In this document: in pieces, positions 55,970 to 64,000 of the stretch | How positions within the stretch are numbered: position 1 is the stretch's first letter | Layout: the number at the start of each line of letters is the position of its first letter | Assembly (NCBI GenBank): GCA_015058985.1 | Contig: SVBH01000004.1 | Coordinates: forward strand, 34,236-98,235 | Source: Erysipelotrichaceae bacterium | GTDB taxonomy: Bacteria > Bacillota_I > Bacilli_A > RFN20 > DUOF01 | DNA: 64,000 nucleotides | Reading direction: 5' to 3' | Notes under the pieces: model-generated | Told to the model about the DNA's origin: nothing | The model's input: the letters and a program-made list of their open reading frames with translations, nothing else | Databases searched by the model: none | Made by a program: the position numbers and the translations under genes

Positions 55970-56560
55970 TTAAATTTTTTCAATATCAGTAAATGCAACT
56001 TCAACAGGAGTTTCTCTGCCAAAGAAGATAGCACTTACAACAACCATTTTTCTTGCTGTGTCAATTGATTGAATAGTTCCTTCACTACCAGCTAAAGGAC
56101 CTTGAAGAATTCTAACATCATCACCAGCTTGATATCCACAGAACATATCATCTTCAACCATTCCCATTCTCTTTAACACAGGTTCAATTTGTTCTTTAGG
56201 TAAAGGAAAAGGTTTAGCTCCACGTCCACTTGATCCAACGAATCCAGTAACTCCAGGAGTATTTCTAACAACATACCATGCTTCATCAGTCATAATCATT
56301 TCAACAAATACATATCCAGGATATGTATTTTTCATTTTAACCTTACCAGTATTAACGCCATCTTTCATTACACTTACAGGTTGCTCAGCGACGATAACTC
56401 TATAAATATAATCTTGCATATTCATACTTTCAATTCTTCTAATAAGATTATCTTTTACTTTATTTTCATGTCCAGAATAAGCATTAACAACATACCATTT
56501 TTTTTCATTGGAAACTTTATCTTCTTCTAAAATTGGTTCATTCATTCTATTTTCTTCCAT
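55970..56560 (-). CDS. nusG: Transcription termination/antitermination protein NusG
   Basis: 196 residues from the ATG at 56560 (AGGTG lies 6 bases upstream). NGN domain with KWYVVNAYSGHENKVKDN; KOW motif near the end (VRILQGPLAGSEGTIQSID). Links RNA polymerase to S10 or Rho. Extra N-terminal 18 residues are acidic. Confidence 0.95.
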   Translation of the reverse strand: MEENRMNEPILEEDKVSNEKKWYVVNAYSGHENKVKDNLIRRIESMNMQDYIYRVIVAEQPVSVMKDGVNTGKVKMKNTYPGYVFVEMIMTDEAWYVVRNTPGVTGFVGSSGRGAKPFPLPKEQIEPVLKRMGMVEDDMFCGYQAGDDVRILQGPLAGSEGTIQSIDTARKMVVVSAIFFGRETPVEVAFTDIEKI

Positions 56561-56575
56561 CTCTATCACCTACAA

Positions 56576-56767
56576 TTACATAGTTAATCCAATTATTTCA
56601 AACATTTTAACAATAACTGCATTTAATACATGAAATAACAATCCAAAAAATACAAGATACAATAAAACCTTAATAGTAGTAAAAACAACTTCTTTTGGTT
56701 TAGCCCATCTTACTTTAGTAGATTCATAAGCAACACCTTTAAAATATCTTCCAATTGTTCTAAACAT
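56576..56767 (-). CDS. secE: Preprotein translocase subunit SecE
   Basis: 63 residues, single-helix form as in Bacillus. An amphipathic region (GRYFKGVAYESTKVRWAKPKE) precedes one membrane helix (about 30-52). Clamps SecY, encoded in the spc operon. GGAGG precedes the ATG. Confidence 0.9.
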   Translation of the reverse strand: MFRTIGRYFKGVAYESTKVRWAKPKEVVFTTIKVLLYLVFFGLLFHVLNAVIVKMFEIIGLTM

Positions 56768-56781
56768 ATTCTTTATCCTCC

Positions 56782-56928
56782 TTACTTACTTTGCTTATGC
56801 AAAGTATGCTCGTTACATTTTTTACAATGCTTAATTACTTCTAGTCTTTTATCATCCGAAGTTTTAACTGTCGTGGTGTAATTTCTAGATAAACACTTCG
56901 TGCAAACAAGTAACACTTTTTTTCTCAT
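56782..56928 (-). CDS. rpmG: 50S ribosomal protein L33, zinc type
   Basis: 48 residues. Starts [20 protein letters not shown] and has a second pair CKKC, giving four zinc-ligand cysteines. Located between the sigma factor gene and secE as rpmGB is in Bacillus. Own promoter upstream. Confidence 0.93.
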   Translation of the reverse strand: MRKKVLLVCTKCLSRNYTTTVKTSDDKRLEVIKHCKKCNEHTLHKQSK

Positions 56929-56951
56929 AAAAGCACCACCTTACCTTTAAA

Positions 56952-56980
56952 AATTTATCACATGTGCGATTAATAGTCAA
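56952..56980 (-). promoter_or_regulatory. Promoter of rpmG-secE-nusG
   Basis: -35 TTGACT (56975-56980), 17-base spacer, -10 TAAATT (56952-56957). Confidence 0.75.
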
Positions 56981-56996
56981 TTTTTATTACGATTTT

Positions 56997-57593
56997 TTAG
57001 CAATTTGTTAATTTTTTTCTGATCTTGTAAATAACATAATCTACTCTCTTAAAAGGTATTCCTACAATCTCTCCAATTTCTTTATAACTTTTACCTTCGC
57101 TTTTTAAAGTGATAATCTTTAGTTCCTCATTACTCAATTTGGAAAGTATTTCCTTTATACTATCACTTTTATCAGCAACGTCATAATTACCAGATACATC
57201 ACTAATAATATATTTAGACTCAACAGTATCAAGATAATTGATATCATCTAAACCATTCAAAGATGCATCTAAAGACAAAGCACTAGCTAATGCTTTCTTA
57301 CCATTAGAATTCTCACTTCTAATTTTCTTAATGATAAATCGATCCAAACATACCTTTAAATAAGAAATAAAACGACCTAAATTGCTATCATATTCATCAA
57401 TATAATTATCGAACACAGATAAGAAATCATTAAAAATATCTTCTACCTCGATCTTATTAAATCTCAGCAAACCTTTTTTATTATTAATCCATTTTAAAAC
57501 AATTTTCTTATATCTATCGAACAATAGATTATATGCTTCCTTATTATCTTCCCTAACAAGACTTATAAGTAAATCATCGCTACACTCATCCAA
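56997..57593 (-). CDS. Sigma-70 family RNA polymerase sigma factor (SigH-like)
   Basis: 198 residues. Sigma region 2 in FDRYKKIVLKWINNKK through FLSVFDNYIDEYDS; region 4 helix-turn-helix SYKEIGEIVGIPFKRVDYVIYKIRKK at the C-terminus. Length and location (between rlmB and rpmG) match SigH of Bacillus. Which genes it controls cannot be told here. Confidence 0.8.
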   Translation of the reverse strand: MDECSDDLLISLVREDNKEAYNLLFDRYKKIVLKWINNKKGLLRFNKIEVEDIFNDFLSVFDNYIDEYDSNLGRFISYLKVCLDRFIIKKIRSENSNGKKALASALSLDASLNGLDDINYLDTVESKYIISDVSGNYDVADKSDSIKEILSKLSNEELKIITLKSEGKSYKEIGEIVGIPFKRVDYVIYKIRKKLTNC

Positions 57594-57604
57594 ATTTATT
57601 CCTC

Positions 57605-58330
57605 CTATAATGGATTTTGTTGTGAATGAATTTGATATAAAAGTATCCCTGTAGCTACAGAAACATTTAAAGAATTAACATGCCCAACCATTGGTAAATT
57701 AACTTTAAAATCGCAGTTTTTTAAAACTAATTTGGAAATTCCTTTTCCTTCAGAACCTACAACAAGAGCAATCTTTCCTTTGTAATCTACTTGGCGATAA
57801 TCCAAAGAATTATCTTCCTCTGCGCCAACCAACCAATAACCAATAGTTTTTAAATCTTCTATTAATCGATTAAGATTAGTAACTTGACATATACGAACAT
57901 GTTCAATAGCTCCAGTAGAAACCTTTGCAACTGTATCATTTAAAGGTGCATTACCAAATTTTGGTACAAAAACAGCATCTACCCCAATTGCATCACATGT
58001 TCTCAAAATCGCACCAAAATTATGAGGATCTTCAATTCCATCTGCAATTAGTACAATTGAATCTTTTTTATCTTTGATAATTTTTTCAACTGACTTATAA
58101 TCTCGATACTCATAAGACTTTACTTTTGCTAAAATTCCTTGATGCAATCCTTTATTACTTAATTTATCAGCTTTTTTGCTATCTATATAAGTAATTTTTA
58201 ATTTGTTATCACTAAGAAGCTTTAGAACCTTAGAATCAGAAAAATTATCTACCAATAAAATTTGTTCAATATCTTTCTTACTTTTTATCCTTTCACTTAC
58301 AACATTTTTTCCATATATATATTGTGCCAT
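57605..58330 (-). CDS. rlmB: 23S rRNA 2'-O-methyltransferase RlmB (SpoU family)
   Basis: 241 residues from the ATG at 58330 (AAGGAGTG upstream excludes the earlier in-frame ATG at 58354). N-terminal substrate-binding domain begins YIYGKNVVSERIKS. SpoU motifs: DPHNFGAILRT (101-111), VVGSEGKGIS (190-199), LPMVGHVNSLNVSVA (212-226). Trefoil-knot fold. In Bacillus the orthologue is just upstream of sigH too. Confidence 0.93.
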   Translation of the reverse strand: MAQYIYGKNVVSERIKSKKDIEQILLVDNFSDSKVLKLLSDNKLKITYIDSKKADKLSNKGLHQGILAKVKSYEYRDYKSVEKIIKDKKDSIVLIADGIEDPHNFGAILRTCDAIGVDAVFVPKFGNAPLNDTVAKVSTGAIEHVRICQVTNLNRLIEDLKTIGYWLVGAEEDNSLDYRQVDYKGKIALVVGSEGKGISKLVLKNCDFKVNLPMVGHVNSLNVSVATGILLYQIHSQQNPL

Positions 58331-58387
58331 ATTTTCACTCCTTAGTGGTCTCATCTTTTTCCCATATTAGTTTACCATTTTATTCAT

Positions 58388-58417
58388 AAAAGAAAAAGGA
58401 ACATTTGTTCCCTTTTC
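58388..58417 (-). terminator. Terminator of the giant repeat-protein gene
   Basis: AAAGGGAACA, AA, TGTTCCTTTT then TCTTTT on the minus strand, 10 bases after the stop. Confidence 0.75.
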
Positions 58418-58426
58418 TAATAATTA

Positions 58427-61400
58427 CTATTCAAAATAGACAATTTTCTTAAGTGCATCCTTACCAGTTGTAGGAGCATCTAAATTATCAATTTCACTGA
58501 CGATTGTATTGTAAACAAGTACATTATCAATAGCAATCTTCTTTTCATCTGGAATATCGTTAGAATTGATAACAGAAGCAACAATAACAGAATTTGCAAT
58601 CTTCTTAAACAATCCATCTTCACCAAACAATTCATTTACATTAGATGCATCAATTGTGAAATCTTCAAGAGGTAACATTGTTTCTAGTCCATCTTTAACA
58701 GCAAGTTCATTAGTCCAATTAATATCCTTAATGACTAAACTATCTACAAATTCAACATTAGTTGCAGTACTGACATCATTATCAATATCAATTTCTCCTA
58801 AAACAGATTTTAATCTAGACTTAATCTCTCTTTCAGCAACAGGACCAAAAATTGTAGAATCAGCTAGAACAAGCTTCAACTCATCAAGTTTAGGACCAAA
58901 TTCGTCACTTTCATCGCTAACACCATCAAATTCTTGTAATTTATCATAAACGTTGAATTCTTTTCTATAGTCAGCACCAAAGATATCTAAATTATCAATA
59001 TAATCCTCATATTCAGCTGTTTCAGAAGTTGTAGGATTATCTACATCTTCAAAGAAATAAGGTTTTACTAAACTCTTAATTTCATCAAATAATGTATCTT
59101 CAACAATATATTTAACAACTGTTGTGTCAGCAGCAGCAGTCATTGCAGCAGTAAGCTTATCTCCATCTCCACCTTCAACATTACTATAATCAGCATCTCC
59201 TGGATAATGGATAATCTCAAATTGATCTTTAACAGATACTTCATTATCCCAATTTACACTACCATCATTGTTATCATCAAAAATATCCAATGAATTAATA
59301 AATGTATCTTCAAATAAAGCAGTACCATCTTCTGCCTTTATAACAGCCAAACCATCTTTAACCTTTGTAGAAACTAAATCCTTAACTACGACAGTTTCTT
59401 TTGCACTATCAATAAAACTAGGAATCATTTCTATTTCTACATCTTTTTGAGTTTCGTGAGTAGCATCATCTGTTATATTCCACAACAATTCATTAGCAGC
59501 AGTTAATTCAACACTCCAAGATACTCCATCTGTTAATTCTTCTTGCGTTTTCTTATCAGTTCCATCTAATTCTAATAATTCATTAACTTTATTAGTAATT
59601 GAAGGTCCAAGAGTTTTTGACTCCAACAAGTTAGAAACAATAACACTTACATTATTTATTCTAATTTGAGTATCACTAGCACTAGGATCCATTTTTCCAA
59701 TGTTTTCAAAATCATTAACAGCATCTTCATTATCTAAAGCATTAACCAATAATTTTATTTCATTTTTCCAATCAGACTTAGTAAAATCATCAGTGCTTCC
59801 AACAACTAATGTTTCTCCATCAAATTCAAAACTATCAAGTTCTGTATTCAATTTACTAGTAACTACTTTATAAATAACATTAGATGCAAACAAAGTATCA
59901 ATATTAGCATCAACTTTTAAGATATCAACCATTATATCAGTAGTTTCTGCTCCATCTGCAAAGAACCCTTCATTAGATAACATTTTATATGCTCTTAATA
60001 AATTTTCTATTTCTTCTTCCCAAACAATTTCATCATAAGTTAAAGTCTCATCAATAGATTTAATTTGAGATTCAATAATATCTGGGAAAACAGCCATAAA
60101 TACTTCAGAAGAAACAATTGCATCACTTAATTCTTCTATCTCATCAACTTCTCCATCTACTTCTAATTCTGCTATAAATGTATTGACATCAAAATCATCT
60201 TCGAATGCACCGCCATCATAAAATACTTTCGCAGCTACTAATAAAGCTTCCATTTCAGTAGACCAATCAATGTCTTCTGGTAAAGAGACAGTTCCTTCTT
60301 CCATCATTGAAGTTAAAGTTTCTTCAAGAGTTGGTTCAATAATTTCAGGAATAAGAGCAGTTATAAGTTTAGAAGATCCCATCTTTTGTCCTAATAAAGA
60401 TACTTTTTCTTTAGTAGGTCCCAAAATAGCTTCTAACATATCCTGGTCATTTTCAATGGCATCAATAACACCCTCCTTAGAAAGAAGTACAGCTAATGAA
60501 ACAATATTTTTAATTTCAGTAGACCAACTAACATCTCCTAAATTTAAGTCTTCACTAGTATAATCTTTATCCAAAGTATCATTAAAATATTTAATAACAA
60601 ATGGTTCAACAACATTTCCAATAACTTGGGAAATTAAACTAGATTCAAATAAAGAATCTACCAACTCATTTGTCTCAGTTTCATTAACGTTTGATAAAAT
60701 TGCACTTCCTTTTGCAGAAAGCTCATATTCATTTGTCTCTGCATTCAACACAATTACACCAGTATCTTTAAATTTACTTACAGCAGTTAAAATAGCATGT
60801 AATTCTTCACTAAAATCAATTCCTTCTGTGTTAATAGTAACAGTCTTAGTTCCTCCAAAAGAACTAATTAATTCTTCTACCATTTCATCAAACTTAGGAA
60901 CCAAATAAGTATCATATAATTGTGTAATTAAATTAGATTTTTTAATACTTTCAACCAATCCATCAATATGTTCACCATCTAAATTTGCGACAATATTGTA
61001 GTAATTATCAGTTATTTCTGTTCCTTCAAATAAAGGCAACTTAACGATTTCACTTGCTATATTGAATAAATTTTGAATTTCTTGCTTAGCACTAATCTTA
61101 GTTAAATCAAAACCTTCTGGTAAATCCAACTCTTTCTCAATAACTTTAAATCCAACTTTTTCAATAATAGTAACTAATAATTTAACACTAGAAATAGAAT
61201 TACCTAACCTAGTTACATCCTCAGAAGTCAATTTACTTGCCAAAGCAGCAGCGTCCATTTCGCCTTCTAAAGATAATCCCTTTTTTTCTAAAGTTAAGTA
61301 AATATCAAAAGTATTCTTTAAATCTTGTTGAAGATTTATCTTTTCGCCATAAAGTTTCATATTAGACATTAATCTAAACATTCCTTTATCTAAATTAGCA

Positions 61401-61975
61401 ACAGACATAATTTTAGAAAAAGTACTATCGGTATAATAATTAGTGATATCACAACTATTAAATCCATCTAAACTAATACACTTAGTATTTCCTTTACTAT
61501 CCCTCAAAGTAGATAAAACACCTGTAAAAGGAGTAAGAATTAATACGAACGTTAAGAAACAGTTAGCAACACTGACTGCTGCTCCTCCAAATCTTGTTCC
61601 CCAAGTTTTTGCTCTTTTCTCCCCTTTAAAGATAATCTTTCTAAAAATTCTTCTAATAATTAATTTAATAGGGAATAAAACAATCCTTAAAACAAACCAA
61701 ACAATACCAGAAGCGAATATTCTAATTAAACTACTTAAAAATTCTTCTAGTTCTGAAGTTGTCATATATTCTGTCATATCATTTAGTGCTTCTTTTGGAA
61801 TCATATTCACTATCACTGACCCTAAAATAGGCATCAATAACCAAACTATCAAAAACAACACTAAATTATAACAAATGTTAAATGTGCTCTTAAACAATCC
61901 TTTCCATAATCCTAATAAAAAGGATAATCCTAAAAAACCAAAAAATACTATATCAATAATTGCTGATATTTCCAT
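58427..61975 (-). CDS. Giant CvpA-like membrane-anchored repeat protein
   Basis: 1182 residues. The N-terminal 160 residues hold four membrane helices with CvpA-like features: IDIVFFGFLGLSFLLGLWKG (7-26) and GGAAVSVANCFLTFVLILT. The remaining 1000 residues contain about ten degenerate repeats of 81-96 residues; each has a core such as VSWSTEIKNIV, IDWSTEMEALL, IVWEEEIENLL, VNWDNEVSVKD or INWTNELAVKD (at about 295, 386, 482, 569, 650, 734, 818, 907, 1000, 1085). Strongly acidic. It starts in a TAATG overlap with the upstream 158-residue membrane protein. Such domains with CvpA are unknown to me; a secreted or cell-surface role is inferred from topology. Confidence 0.65.
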   Translation of the reverse strand: MEISAIIDIVFFGFLGLSFLLGLWKGLFKSTFNICYNLVLFLIVWLLMPILGSVIVNMIPKEALNDMTEYMTTSELEEFLSSLIRIFASGIVWFVLRIVLFPIKLIIRRIFRKIIFKGEKRAKTWGTRFGGAAVSVANCFLTFVLILTPFTGVLSTLRDSKGNTKCISLDGFNSCDITNYYTDSTFSKIMSVANLDKGMFRLMSNMKLYGEKINLQQDLKNTFDIYLTLEKKGLSLEGEMDAAALASKLTSEDVTRLGNSISSVKLLVTIIEKVGFKVIEKELDLPEGFDLTKISAKQEIQNLFNIASEIVKLPLFEGTEITDNYYNIVANLDGEHIDGLVESIKKSNLITQLYDTYLVPKFDEMVEELISSFGGTKTVTINTEGIDFSEELHAILTAVSKFKDTGVIVLNAETNEYELSAKGSAILSNVNETETNELVDSLFESSLISQVIGNVVEPFVIKYFNDTLDKDYTSEDLNLGDVSWSTEIKNIVSLAVLLSKEGVIDAIENDQDMLEAILGPTKEKVSLLGQKMGSSKLITALIPEIIEPTLEETLTSMMEEGTVSLPEDIDWSTEMEALLVAAKVFYDGGAFEDDFDVNTFIAELEVDGEVDEIEELSDAIVSSEVFMAVFPDIIESQIKSIDETLTYDEIVWEEEIENLLRAYKMLSNEGFFADGAETTDIMVDILKVDANIDTLFASNVIYKVVTSKLNTELDSFEFDGETLVVGSTDDFTKSDWKNEIKLLVNALDNEDAVNDFENIGKMDPSASDTQIRINNVSVIVSNLLESKTLGPSITNKVNELLELDGTDKKTQEELTDGVSWSVELTAANELLWNITDDATHETQKDVEIEMIPSFIDSAKETVVVKDLVSTKVKDGLAVIKAEDGTALFEDTFINSLDIFDDNNDGSVNWDNEVSVKDQFEIIHYPGDADYSNVEGGDGDKLTAAMTAAADTTVVKYIVEDTLFDEIKSLVKPYFFEDVDNPTTSETAEYEDYIDNLDIFGADYRKEFNVYDKLQEFDGVSDESDEFGPKLDELKLVLADSTIFGPVAEREIKSRLKSVLGEIDIDNDVSTATNVEFVDSLVIKDINWTNELAVKDGLETMLPLEDFTIDASNVNELFGEDGLFKKIANSVIVASVINSNDIPDEKKIAIDNVLVYNTIVSEIDNLDAPTTGKDALKKIVYFE

Positions 61976-62451
61976 TATTGTTCCTCCTCTTTTTTATTAT
62001 TTTTGGAAAATAAATATTCCACATACATTTTTTTATAATAAATAATTCCAAACACCATATAAGATAAAAATACAAAATGAATTAAAAAACTTATAACATC
62101 ATATGAATAAAAATATAAAAACATATCTAAGAAATAAAAAGCTACAAAAGCAATGAAGAATTTTATCCTTCCTTTCTGCGACTCTTTCCATAGTAGAAAT
62201 ATCATGACCGATATCACTAGACTCATAGAAACATCTACAATAGGACCTAAAAATTTAGCATAACTAGAAACAAAGACTCCAAGCAGATTTGTCATTCTAT
62301 TAATTTCTAGCAAATAAATCATATGTTCATTACCAAACAAAAAGAAAATTGTTCTGATAATAACAAATGCACTTACAAGAAGTAATCCATTCGTTGATTT
62401 CAAATACTTTAAACGGTATTTTTGTACTAAATTACTCATTATTTTAATCAC
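61975..62451 (-). CDS. Small polytopic membrane protein, hypothetical
   Basis: 158 residues, four predicted membrane helices (about 20-36, 44-70, 76-95, 100-140) and a Lys/Glu tail. Stop TAA overlaps the ATG of the giant CvpA-like protein by one base, so the two should be produced together and may form a complex. No family recognised. Confidence 0.55.
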   Translation of the reverse strand: MIKIMSNLVQKYRLKYLKSTNGLLLVSAFVIIRTIFFLFGNEHMIYLLEINRMTNLLGVFVSSYAKFLGPIVDVSMSLVISVMIFLLWKESQKGRIKFFIAFVAFYFLDMFLYFYSYDVISFLIHFVFLSYMVFGIIYYKKMYVEYLFSKNNKKEEEQ

Positions 62452-62551
62452 CTGATAATATTATATATTATTTAAATCATTCTGTTAATTACTTTTTAAC
62501 TTCTTTCCATTATAAAAACATAAAAGTAATACACATTTATCGTTTTTATTA

Positions 62552-62580
62552 TTGTTAATTTTTTTTCACCCTTTTAAAAT
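62552..62580 (+). promoter_or_regulatory. Promoter of the surface protein gene
   Basis: -35 TTGTTA (62552-62557), 17-base spacer, -10 TAAAAT (62575-62580). Confidence 0.6.
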
Positions 62581-62601
62581 AGTTTTCGTGAGGTGAAAAC
62601 C

Positions 62602-63870
62602 ATGTATTTAAAGAGTAGAATTTTCAAAATTACAACTTTTTTATTAACATTAGCTGTTGTCATAGGAATTGGTTATGTTATTTACACCAATTGGGACGCC
62701 ATAAAATTTAAAACTAGAAAGACTATCGACAGCAACACAAAGAATAGTTACATAAAAATAAACGATGGTGCAAGAAACACTAATTCATTAGATGTTGAAG
62801 TAAGAGTTTCAACAGATAATATCAAAGCAAACTATATTTCATACCAAACTTGCTTTGATCCATTAGAAGGAAAGATAGTATGTAATGACTGGACAAATCA
62901 TTTAGACACTCCATTTATCAACTACATGGGTAAAGATATAAACTCTGACGCAGCATGGAAAAAAACAATAAGATTATATGATGGTTTACCAGATGAGCAA
63001 TTACAAGGAAGACACATAGTCAAAGTAAAATATTTCTATGTAGAACAAATCTTCGCAGGATCATCTGGATCAATAGAAGTATTAGAAACAAGATCAAATT
63101 ACATATACTATGATTCAATTGCTCCTAAGATTACAACAAACTCAACAAATGCTTGGACAGACAATAACTATTTAGAAGTAAAATATGACGATAAATCAAC
63201 AGTTGATTATATTGCATCTGGAGTAAAATCAATCAAATACAAACTTTGTTTAGACTTTGAAACAGTTACTGGAACAACGACATGTACAGAAGAAGCACCA
63301 GAAGTAAAAGTTAAAAAATCTCTAAATGGAAAATTCAAAATCAATTTAGAATTACCAAAAACATTTGTAACAATTACAGTCAAAGATAAAGCGGGTAATG
63401 AAACAATATTCTCTCAAGTATTAAGAAAAGATGATACAAATCCTGTAGTAACAATTAATCAAGTAAAAGACCCTGAGACAGGAAAATTATATTCTATTAA
63501 CGTATCAGCAACTGATACTAACTCTATGTTAAATACTTTAAAATATACATTCTCAAATAGCGATATTAGACCAAACGAAGCTGAATTTACTAACGAATTA
63601 TTTGAATACGACAATGTATCAATTGATCTTCCTACTAAAAACAAAACTTATTATTTATGGGTTAGAGCTGAAGATTACGCTGGAAACGTAACTTATAAAA
63701 ATAGTGGGCCATTATACATATGCGATAGTGTAGAATCTTGCGCCAAACTAACAAATGATAAAAAAGATTATATGACATTATTGTATGCTTCGATTGGAGT
63801 TGCAATTATAGCAACAGTATCAATATTTGTTATCTTATCTTCAAATAAAAAAAAGAAACACATTAAATAG
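62602..63870 (+). CDS. Membrane-anchored surface protein with Ig-like domains
   Basis: 422 residues from the ATG at 62602, with GAGGTG 6 bases upstream (an in-frame GTG at 62593 is inside the site). An N-terminal helix (about 9-32) acts as signal anchor, a C-terminal helix (about 397-416) precedes a Lys-rich tail. Between are two or three Ig-like beta domains; YYDSIAPKITTNS and FVTITVKDKAGNETIF are typical of Ig-like adhesin domains. Cys-pair segments (CFDPLEGKIVC, CLDFETVTGTTTC) resemble those in the lipoprotein at 33.9 kb. Own promoter and terminator. Confidence 0.65.
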   Translation: MYLKSRIFKITTFLLTLAVVIGIGYVIYTNWDAIKFKTRKTIDSNTKNSYIKINDGARNTNSLDVEVRVSTDNIKANYISYQTCFDPLEGKIVCNDWTNHLDTPFINYMGKDINSDAAWKKTIRLYDGLPDEQLQGRHIVKVKYFYVEQIFAGSSGSIEVLETRSNYIYYDSIAPKITTNSTNAWTDNNYLEVKYDDKSTVDYIASGVKSIKYKLCLDFETVTGTTTCTEEAPEVKVKKSLNGKFKINLELPKTFVTITVKDKAGNETIFSQVLRKDDTNPVVTINQVKDPETGKLYSINVSATDTNSMLNTLKYTFSNSDIRPNEAEFTNELFEYDNVSIDLPTKNKTYYLWVRAEDYAGNVTYKNSGPLYICDSVESCAKLTNDKKDYMTLLYASIGVAIIATVSIFVILSSNKKKKHIK

Positions 63871-63890
63871 ATATGAAGTTATAAGATAAA

Positions 63891-63922
63891 TGTAGACACA
63901 AAAAAACGTGTCTGCATTTTTT
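63891..63922 (+). terminator. Terminator of the surface protein gene
   Basis: TGTAGACAC, A-rich loop, GTGTCTGCA (one G-T pair) then TTTTTT on the plus strand. Confidence 0.8.
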
Positions 63923-63948
63923 GTTATAATGAAATTGGAGGTACAGAT

Positions 63949-64000
63949 ATGGCAAGAATTAGAAAAGGACCAAATAGATATTGGTCAAAAGATGATAAAC
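63949..64000 (+). CDS. Start of an unidentified gene, cut by the window edge
   Basis: Seventeen codons are visible: MARIRKGPNRYWSKDDK. Preceded by GGAGG and a TATAAT at 63925-63930. The opening resembles the N-terminal end of some insertion-sequence transposase helix-turn-helix proteins, but too little is present to decide. Confidence 0.4.
   Translation, partial: MARIRKGPNRYWSKDDK

Overview
The window comes from a very AT-rich, low-GC Gram-positive bacterium, most likely a gut-type Bacillota/Mycoplasmatota lineage (Bacilli or Erysipelotrichia relative; this placement is inference). The main reasons are Bacillus-like ribosomal gene order, zinc-type S14 and L33, an ECF transporter cassette beside truA, sigma-A promoters with 17-19 nt spacers, and strong AGGAGG ribosome-binding sites. 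The genetic code is the standard bacterial one: rpoB, rpoC, fusA and secY are open at full length with TGG for tryptophan, and TGA ends ecfA2.

Layout: 1-10.5 kb is metabolic and transport genes on both strands (GNAT protein, HETNH zincin-like protein, type 1 IPP isomerase, TspO, ZIP transporter, gltX, Na/Pi symporter, PH-domain protein). A single tRNA-Glu(CUC) lies at 5.3 kb and a five-tRNA operon (Ile-Asn-Glu-Thr-Leu) at 10.7-11.1 kb. From 11.9 to 58.4 kb almost everything is on the minus strand. Read in the transcription direction it is rlmB, sigma factor, rpmG-secE-nusG, rplK-rplA, rplJ-rplL, methyltransferase, rpoB-rpoC, rpsL-rpsG-fusA-tuf, then S10-spc-alpha from rpsJ to rplQ, then ecfA1-ecfA2-ecfT-truA and rplM-rpsI. 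This is the Bacillus core order. L10, S10 and L13 leaders and an L1-type site are visible. At 58.4-63.9 kb there is a giant CvpA-like membrane repeat protein, a small membrane protein and a membrane-anchored surface protein.

Accessory genes sit at the seams between these ancestral operons. The most interesting block lies between rpoC and rpsL (39.1-44.0 kb). It holds three divergent paralogues that share an N-terminal module, an HExxH motif and a later conserved glutamate, plus a small partner protein and a fusion-like remnant made of the partner's N-terminus and a paralogue's C-terminus. None has a signal peptide. I do not recognise a described family and propose it as an intracellular zincin-like system. 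Other seams hold a plus-strand acidic protein (nusG/rplK), a lipoprotein (tuf/rpsJ), a bitopic protein plus a 48-residue membrane peptide (rplQ/ecfA1), and three tandem two-helix membrane paralogues (truA/rplM).

Other notable points are a 9-base G tract inside the -35/-10 spacer of a PH-domain gene (candidate phase-variable promoter), loss of rpmD from the spc operon, an L11 with a shortened proline loop, and an L22 with an unusual tunnel-hairpin tip. All functions are inferred from reading the sequence; no database search was run.
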